Shown: one piece after another, positions 59,020 through 63,384 of the stretch
Layout: each line of letters starts with the position of its first letter
How positions within the stretch are numbered: the stretch's first letter is position 1
DNA from: Bacteroidia bacterium
GTDB taxonomy: Bacteria > Bacteroidota > Bacteroidia > Bacteroidales > Azobacteroidaceae
Direction: 5' to 3'
NCBI GenBank assembly: GCA_025996865.1
Contig: BNTV01000014.1
Coordinates: 1-63,384 of the forward strand
Length of the DNA: 63,384 nucleotides
Made by a program: the position numbers and the translations under genes
The notes under the pieces: model-generated
Told to the model about the DNA's origin: nothing
Seen by the model: only the letters and a program-made list of their open reading frames with translations
Databases searched by the model: none

Positions 59020-59027
59020 TATATTTG
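59020..59027 (+). promoter_or_regulatory. -7 box (TATATTTG) of the GH32 gene
   Basis: TATATTTG, 22 bases before the ATG at 59050. It makes the long in-frame start at 59005 unlikely. Confidence 0.6.
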
Positions 59028-59049
59028 CAGTAATATAATAAAAAAACAA

Positions 59050-60696
59050 ATGGAGATGAGAAAGAACGTTTTTTTTCTGTTGGCAGGCATAGTCTTGCTG
59101 ATGACCGCAAAAACGGAGGCTAAAGAAGTTTCCGTCAAAATAACAAAGCAATATCTGAATATTCCGGTGTCACATGAAGTGTCGCGTTCGGTGATGACAT
59201 TCGATGTTGACGGCAAAAAAGAGCGGTCGTTTGTCATCCGCCTTGCATCGGGACAGGTTGATTATTGGGTTTTTTGCGATGTTTCATCGCTAAGGAACAA
59301 GGTACTTAAAATCTCGTATGAAGGCGATGGGTTGGATAAAATCTACCAATCGGATGCGATTGCAGGCCAGGACAGTTTGTATCGCGAAACAAACCGCCCC
59401 CGGATACATTTTACGCCGAAAAGGGGTTGGCATAATGATCCCAACGGCTTGCTATATTATGAAGGAGAATACCACCTGTTTTATCAGTATAACCCTTATG
59501 AAAAGGAATGGGAAAACATGCATTGGGGTCATGCCGTAAGCAAGGATTTGATACATTGGGAAGAACTGCCGGTAGCGTTATATCCCGATGAACACGGGAC
59601 GATGTTTTCAGGTTCCGCCGTTATCGACTACAACCATACGGCAGGCTTCAGCAAAGGCAACACGCCGGCGATGGTAGCCGTCTATACGGCCGACAGTCCC
59701 GAAAAACAGGTGCAATGCATCGCATACAGCCTTGATAAAGGCAGGACGTGGACAAAATACAAAGGCAATCCGGTGATTGACTCAAAAGAGAAATGGAACA
59801 GCAAAGACACGCGCGACCCGAAAGTATTCCGGTATGAACCGAACAAGGAATGGGTATTGGCATTGAACGAGCGCGACGGCCATTCAATCTATACTTCTTC
59901 AAACCTGAAAGACTGGAAGTTTCAGAGTCATGTTACCGGTTTCTGGGAATGTCCCGAACTGTTTGAACTGGCGGTTGATGGTGACAACAATAATAAGAAA
60001 TGGGTGATGTACGGCGCTTCGGGCACGTATATGACAGGTTCATTTGACGGTAAAAAATTCACGCCGGAATCCGGGAAACACTATTATTCGACAGGCGCCG
60101 TTTATGCCGCGCAGACGTTTACAAATATTCCGTCCTCCGATGGAAGGCGTATCCAGATAGGCTGGGGACGTATATCACATCCGGGAATGCCTTTCAACAG
60201 TCTGATGCTTTTGCCGGTGGAACTTACCCTGCGTACTACCAAAGACGGTCCGAGACTCCACAGCTATCCTGTAAAAGAGCTTGAGACGCTACAAACCGCT
60301 ATTTTCAGTAAAAGCAATATCAAGGCGAAAGAAGCAAATGAGTTACTGCATCCGTATAGCGACTCAGACTGTATGAGGATTCGGTTTACGATTAAACTGT
60401 CTCATGCGACGGATGCCGGTTTCAACCTGTACGGGCAGCAGCTCATGAAATACGACATGAATTTCAATCAGGTAAACGGCGTCTTCTATTCTCCCGACGA
60501 TATGACAAGTATGGAAATAACGGCCGATGTATATATAGACAGGACGTCCGTCGAAGTTTTTATAGATAATGGCGCATACTCGTATTCGATGGAGCGTAAA
60601 CCTGAAAAAAACAATAGGGAAGGATTTCATTTCTGGGGGAATAATATTGAGGTCAAAGAACTGAAAGCCTATACGATGAAATCTATATGGGAATAA
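59050..60696 (+). CDS. GH32 family fructan hydrolase (levanase/inulinase/invertase type)
   Basis: A 548-residue exported enzyme (signal MRKNVFFLLAGIVLLMTAKTEAK) cutting fructose residues from fructans or sucrose. The five-blade catalytic domain has the nucleophile D130 in GWHNDPNGLLYY, the transition-state stabiliser D256 in TRDPKVF, and the acid/base E300 in WECPELFEL. An N-terminal region of about 110 residues precedes these, and a C-terminal beta-sandwich covers about 420-548 (TADVYIDRTSVEVFIDNGAYS). Levan or inulin specificity cannot be read. No SusD, sensor or other fructan gene is nearby; a SusC fragment is just upstream. Confidence 0.93.
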   Translation: MEMRKNVFFLLAGIVLLMTAKTEAKEVSVKITKQYLNIPVSHEVSRSVMTFDVDGKKERSFVIRLASGQVDYWVFCDVSSLRNKVLKISYEGDGLDKIYQSDAIAGQDSLYRETNRPRIHFTPKRGWHNDPNGLLYYEGEYHLFYQYNPYEKEWENMHWGHAVSKDLIHWEELPVALYPDEHGTMFSGSAVIDYNHTAGFSKGNTPAMVAVYTADSPEKQVQCIAYSLDKGRTWTKYKGNPVIDSKEKWNSKDTRDPKVFRYEPNKEWVLALNERDGHSIYTSSNLKDWKFQSHVTGFWECPELFELAVDGDNNNKKWVMYGASGTYMTGSFDGKKFTPESGKHYYSTGAVYAAQTFTNIPSSDGRRIQIGWGRISHPGMPFNSLMLLPVELTLRTTKDGPRLHSYPVKELETLQTAIFSKSNIKAKEANELLHPYSDSDCMRIRFTIKLSHATDAGFNLYGQQLMKYDMNFNQVNGVFYSPDDMTSMEITADVYIDRTSVEVFIDNGAYSYSMERKPEKNNREGFHFWGNNIEVKELKAYTMKSIWE

Positions 60697-60744
60697 TCGT
60701 TTCGTATTAACCGGATGTTTTATCGGCTGCCCGACCGTATCTCA

Positions 60745-62295
60745 TCACCCATTTCCCCTCATCCGGTCTTCAAAAGCGCTCAACGCCGCTTTGGCTCCTT
60801 CGCCCATCGAAATAATAATTTGCTTGTAAGGAGTTGTGCTTACGTCGCCTGCCGCATAAATACCCGGTTGGTTGGTACGGCAATGCGCATCAATTTCAAT
60901 TTCTCCAAAACGGTTGGTTGCGACCGTTTCTTTGAAAACAGCGCTGTTGGGCAACAAACCGATTTGAACAAAGATGCCGTCCAAGTCTATCAAACGTTCT
61001 TCTTCCGTCTTCCGGTTTTTAACACGGATACCGGTCACTTTTTCGCCGTTGCCGACCACTTCCATCGTCTGCGAAGAAACAAATAGCTCTACATTCGGCA
61101 GGTTTTGAACTTTTTCCTGCAACACGCTATCAGCCTTCAGTTCGTCTAAAAACTCAAAGACCGTCACTTTCGAACAGATACCCGCAAGATCTATCGCCGC
61201 TTCAATCCCCGAATTTCCGCCTCCAACGACTGCTACATGTTTCTTTTGATAAAACGGACCGTCGCAATGAGGACAGAATGCCACGCCACGACCGATATAA
61301 TCCGATTCTCCGGGTACATTCAATCTACGCCAACTTGCTCCTGTTGCAATAATTACAGCAGGCGCAATGAATTTCTCGCCGCTAACTGTTGTAATCATTT
61401 TTTCTTTACCGGCTATCTCCAATTTTTCTACCTTGCGGTGTTCCAGCAAATCGACGGAATAGTGTTGAAGATGTGTTTTCAAGTTGTCCGCCAGCTGTTC
61501 GCCTGTTATGTAGGGAACGGAAATCAGATTTTCGATGCCGACGGTTTCCTTTACTTGTCCGCCGATCCGTTCCGCCACAACAGCGACATTCAATCCTTTA
61601 CGCGCTGAATAAATGGCCGCTGAACTTCCGGCAGGACCTCCTCCGACAACGATTACATCATATCGTTTTTCGGGAATGTCTGTTTTTGCGGTTTCTACAC
61701 CGTAATGCGCCTCCAATTTACTCAATAATTCACCCAAATCCGCTTTGCCTACGTGCAATAATTTCCCGTCGGCAAAAACAGATGGAACAGCTTGTATTTT
61801 CAGGGATTCGGTTTCTTCCTGATAGATAGCTCCATCCACCATTTCATGATGGAGACGGGGATTCAAAAGAGCCATCAGGTTTAGAATTTGAACTACATCA
61901 GGGCAATTCGTACAAGTAAGCGAAACATAAGTCGTCAGACGGATGTCGCCTTTCAGTGCTTGAATGCGGCGGCAAACCGCTTCATCAGGAATGTTTTTGC
62001 CTTTACCGTCGGCATTCAGAACCGCCAAAAGCAGCGAAGTAAATTCATGTCCGGTGGGAATGCCGCGGAATCTGATTCCGGTATCCTCTCCCTCTTTTAA
62101 CAGTCTAAACGATAAGTTTTCACCTTCTTTTACCCTACAGGTAATTTTTTCGGAAGAAGCCGCAACATCATTCAATAATTCCACCAATTCACCTTTACTT
62201 TCGTGCTCCGGCGAAACAGCAATATCCAGCGTATAATCCGCCTGCAAACCGGCGAAAATGGATATTAATTGTTCTTTTAATCCTGAATCCAACAT
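60745..62295 (-). CDS. ahpF: Alkyl hydroperoxide reductase subunit F
   Basis: A 516-residue NADH-dependent flavoprotein that keeps AhpC reduced. The N-terminal tandem thioredoxin-like domain has CTNCPDV near residues 128-134. The FAD domain begins DVIVVGGGPAGSSAAIYSARKG near 215-236, followed by the redox CxxC in FCPHCDGPFYQ near 342-352 and the C-terminal NAD/FAD segment GIYAAGDVSTTPYKQ. All catalytic cysteines are present. It follows ahpC by 6 bases in the same operon. Confidence 0.96.
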   Translation of the reverse strand: MLDSGLKEQLISIFAGLQADYTLDIAVSPEHESKGELVELLNDVAASSEKITCRVKEGENLSFRLLKEGEDTGIRFRGIPTGHEFTSLLLAVLNADGKGKNIPDEAVCRRIQALKGDIRLTTYVSLTCTNCPDVVQILNLMALLNPRLHHEMVDGAIYQEETESLKIQAVPSVFADGKLLHVGKADLGELLSKLEAHYGVETAKTDIPEKRYDVIVVGGGPAGSSAAIYSARKGLNVAVVAERIGGQVKETVGIENLISVPYITGEQLADNLKTHLQHYSVDLLEHRKVEKLEIAGKEKMITTVSGEKFIAPAVIIATGASWRRLNVPGESDYIGRGVAFCPHCDGPFYQKKHVAVVGGGNSGIEAAIDLAGICSKVTVFEFLDELKADSVLQEKVQNLPNVELFVSSQTMEVVGNGEKVTGIRVKNRKTEEERLIDLDGIFVQIGLLPNSAVFKETVATNRFGEIEIDAHCRTNQPGIYAAGDVSTTPYKQIIISMGEGAKAALSAFEDRMRGNG

Positions 62296-62301
62296 AATTT
62301 T

Positions 62302-62868
62302 TTATATTTTTCCAACCAAATCAATACTCGGCTTCAATGTAGCATCCCCTTTTTTCCATTTGGCAGGGCAAACTTCGTTGGGGTGAGCAGCTACAAATTG
62401 AGCCGCTTCGACTTTGCGTAACAATTCATCGGCGTTGCGGCCAATGCCGTTGTCGTGAATTTCGGTTACTTTCACCTGTCCTTCGGGATTGACAACGAAT
62501 GTTCCACGATAAGCAATGCCATCTTCTTCGATATAAACGCCGAAAGCGCGGCTCAACAAGCCGGTCGGGTCGGCCAACATCGGATAATTGATTTTGCGGA
62601 TGGATTCGGAAGTATCGTGCCAGGCTTTGTGTACAAAATGCGTGTCGGTACTTACGGAATAAACTTCTACGCCCAATTCCTGGAATTTGGCATATTTATC
62701 TGCCATGTCACTCAATTCGGTCGGACAAACAAAGGTGAAATCGGCGGGATAAAAGAAGAAAATCGCCCATTTGCCCAATACATCCTGATTGGTTACTGTT
62801 TTGAAACTCCCATTGTGATAAGCCTGTACTTTAAATTCAGGCAATTGTGAATTAATAATCGGTTGCAT
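62302..62868 (-). CDS. ahpC: Alkyl hydroperoxide reductase subunit C (peroxiredoxin)
   Basis: A 188-residue typical 2-Cys peroxiredoxin. The peroxidatic cysteine is C48 in ADFTFVCPTEL and the resolving cysteine is C167 in NEVCPAKW; the sensitive-type GxxG segment is present. It detoxifies hydrogen peroxide and organic peroxides with AhpF as reductant. The promoter TTG (62941-62939), 20 bases, TAATTTTG (62918-62911) sits between arms of a 10-bp inverted repeat. Confidence 0.97.
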   Translation of the reverse strand: MQPIINSQLPEFKVQAYHNGSFKTVTNQDVLGKWAIFFFYPADFTFVCPTELSDMADKYAKFQELGVEVYSVSTDTHFVHKAWHDTSESIRKINYPMLADPTGLLSRAFGVYIEEDGIAYRGTFVVNPEGQVKVTEIHDNGIGRNADELLRKVEAAQFVAAHPNEVCPAKWKKGDATLKPSIDLVGKI

Positions 62869-62889
62869 AATTTTTTAATTTTTGAATAA

Positions 62890-62941
62890 ATACTGTTTTA
62901 ATTTTCTCTACAAAATTAGGGATAAAAACAGTATCTGTCAA
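62890..62941 (-). promoter_or_regulatory. ahpCF promoter with inverted-repeat operator
   Basis: The -7 box TAATTTTG lies between atactgtttt (62890-62899) and aaaacagtat (62925-62934), perfect 10-bp arms. A peroxide-responsive regulator could bind there; the regulator itself is not in the window. Confidence 0.55.
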
Positions 62942-62960
62942 ACTGATATTTTTTATCTTC

Positions 62961-63080
62961 TCATAAATAGAATTTATATAATGCGGTGATTTGAATGGCT
63001 TCGTTCTCCGATACTTTTTCGGCGGCGATGGCAAACTTGCGGACATCCTCATCCGATTCGATGTTTTCAGCTTTATACAT
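62961..63080 (-). CDS. Possible small protein
   Basis: A 39-codon frame, MYKAENIESDEDVRKFAIAA..., between the transposase-like gene and ahpC. It has normal amino-acid balance but no family I know. It could be a real small gene or a remnant of the neighbouring locus. Confidence 0.35.
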   Translation of the reverse strand: MYKAENIESDEDVRKFAIAAEKVSENEAIQITALYKFYL

Positions 63081-63106
63081 AAAATTAACTTAACACTAAT
63101 GTGTTG

Positions 63107-63384
63107 TTATTCATTCTTTAACAGCCGTTTCAATTCAGCTATTTCTTTGTCTTTTTCAGAAAGGGCTTTGTCTTTTTCAGAAAGAGCTTTGTCTTTTTCT
63201 TCTATCACTTTACTTAGTTCACCTACTTTTCGCTCTTCATTGCGGAGCACTACGAGATAATAGTCTTCGGTAATCATTTGTTGGCGCACTTCTGCGGTAG
63301 ATTGTGCCATCTGCAAACGACGAATAATAGGTCTGTATTCTTCGGGAAAATCCTCCACGTTCACATTCTTGATGTGGTGGTCTG
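63107..63384 (-). CDS. C-terminal end of a PD-(D/E)XK transposase-like protein (partial)
   Basis: The frame runs off the window edge. About 92 residues are visible: DHHIKNVNVEDFPEEYRPII...MAQSTAEVRQQMITEDYYLVVLRNEERKVGEL, then a coiled coil of EKDKALS repeats and RLLKNE. The pattern (a four-helix RR...AQS segment followed by coiled-coil tail) matches the end of the Bacteroidota PD-(D/E)XK nuclease family transposases. The catalytic part lies outside the window. The EKDKALS units are near-perfect 21-bp repeats. Confidence 0.6.
   Translation of the reverse strand, partial: DHHIKNVNVEDFPEEYRPIIRRLQMAQSTAEVRQQMITEDYYLVVLRNEERKVGELSKVIEEKDKALSEKDKALSEKDKEIAELKRLLKNE

Overview
The window looks like a chromosomal segment of a Bacteroidales bacterium. 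The signs are promoters of the Bacteroidota type (TTG or TTTG, about 19-20 bases, then TAnnTTTG) in front of many genes, almost no Shine-Dalgarno sequences, and families typical of the group: DUF4270, GLPGLI, DUF4434, the 50-residue DUF4295/bL38 ribosomal protein, AGE epimerase, an Mpi-type invertase remnant and a SusC remnant. Species cannot be fixed from the sequence alone.

Layout. 0-3 kb: AI-2E family permease, galE, ruvC. 2.98-3.98 kb: tRNA-Ala(GGC), its terminator, and a 0.9-kb decayed integrative element bounded by an 18-bp copy of the tRNA 3' end; it carries a RelB/RelE-like pair, a solitary IS end and an orphan integrase-type promoter. 4.0-6.0 kb: ExbB, a small membrane protein and two ExbD. 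6.0-12.0 kb: core genes (L28, L33, bL38, FtsY, RimO, HU) plus an unusual HU/transmembrane/LysM protein. 12.0-13.6 kb: a second decayed integration site, with an integrase stub, tRNA-Gly(GCC) and a decayed ISAs1-type element. 13.9-16.6 kb: flippase and ruvB, separated by an array of 7-mers. 16.6-22.2 kb: a five-part carbohydrate operon (FAD oxidoreductase, AGE epimerase, a gene fragment, DUF4434, MFS sugar porter). 22.4-32.7 kb: upp, polysaccharide deacetylase-like protein, starch synthase-like half protein, DUF4270, rpoN, rlmL-like, argB, maf, kdsC-like, galK. 33-36.8 kb: outer-membrane barrel protein and GLPGLI protein.

37.2-45.6 kb: queH, then a copper/silver-type efflux operon on the minus strand (HYC_CC protein, CusA, CusC, CusB with N- and C-terminal metal domains, YccF, lipoprotein HMA domain). 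Several families of small repeats have inserted in frame into its genes. 46.0-55.7 kb: a defence island made of an XRE regulator, a PLD+SNF2 helicase, a RhuM protein, an Eco57I-type methylase and an unknown HEPN-like protein. It stops against a truncated Mpi-type serine recombinase. 55.8-63.4 kb: Pif1/RecD-like helicase with HRDC domain, a TlpA-like protein whose 5' end is replaced by an antisense SusC fragment, a GH32 fructan hydrolase, ahpF/ahpC, and the edge of a PD-(D/E)XK-type transposase-like gene.

Most worth a second look: the defence operon with its A9 slip site and divergent promoter; the HU-LysM transmembrane protein; the heptamer arrays and in-frame repeat insertions; the exbB operon apparently driven by a relic integrase promoter; and a candidate 68-nt small RNA at 36.96-37.03 kb.
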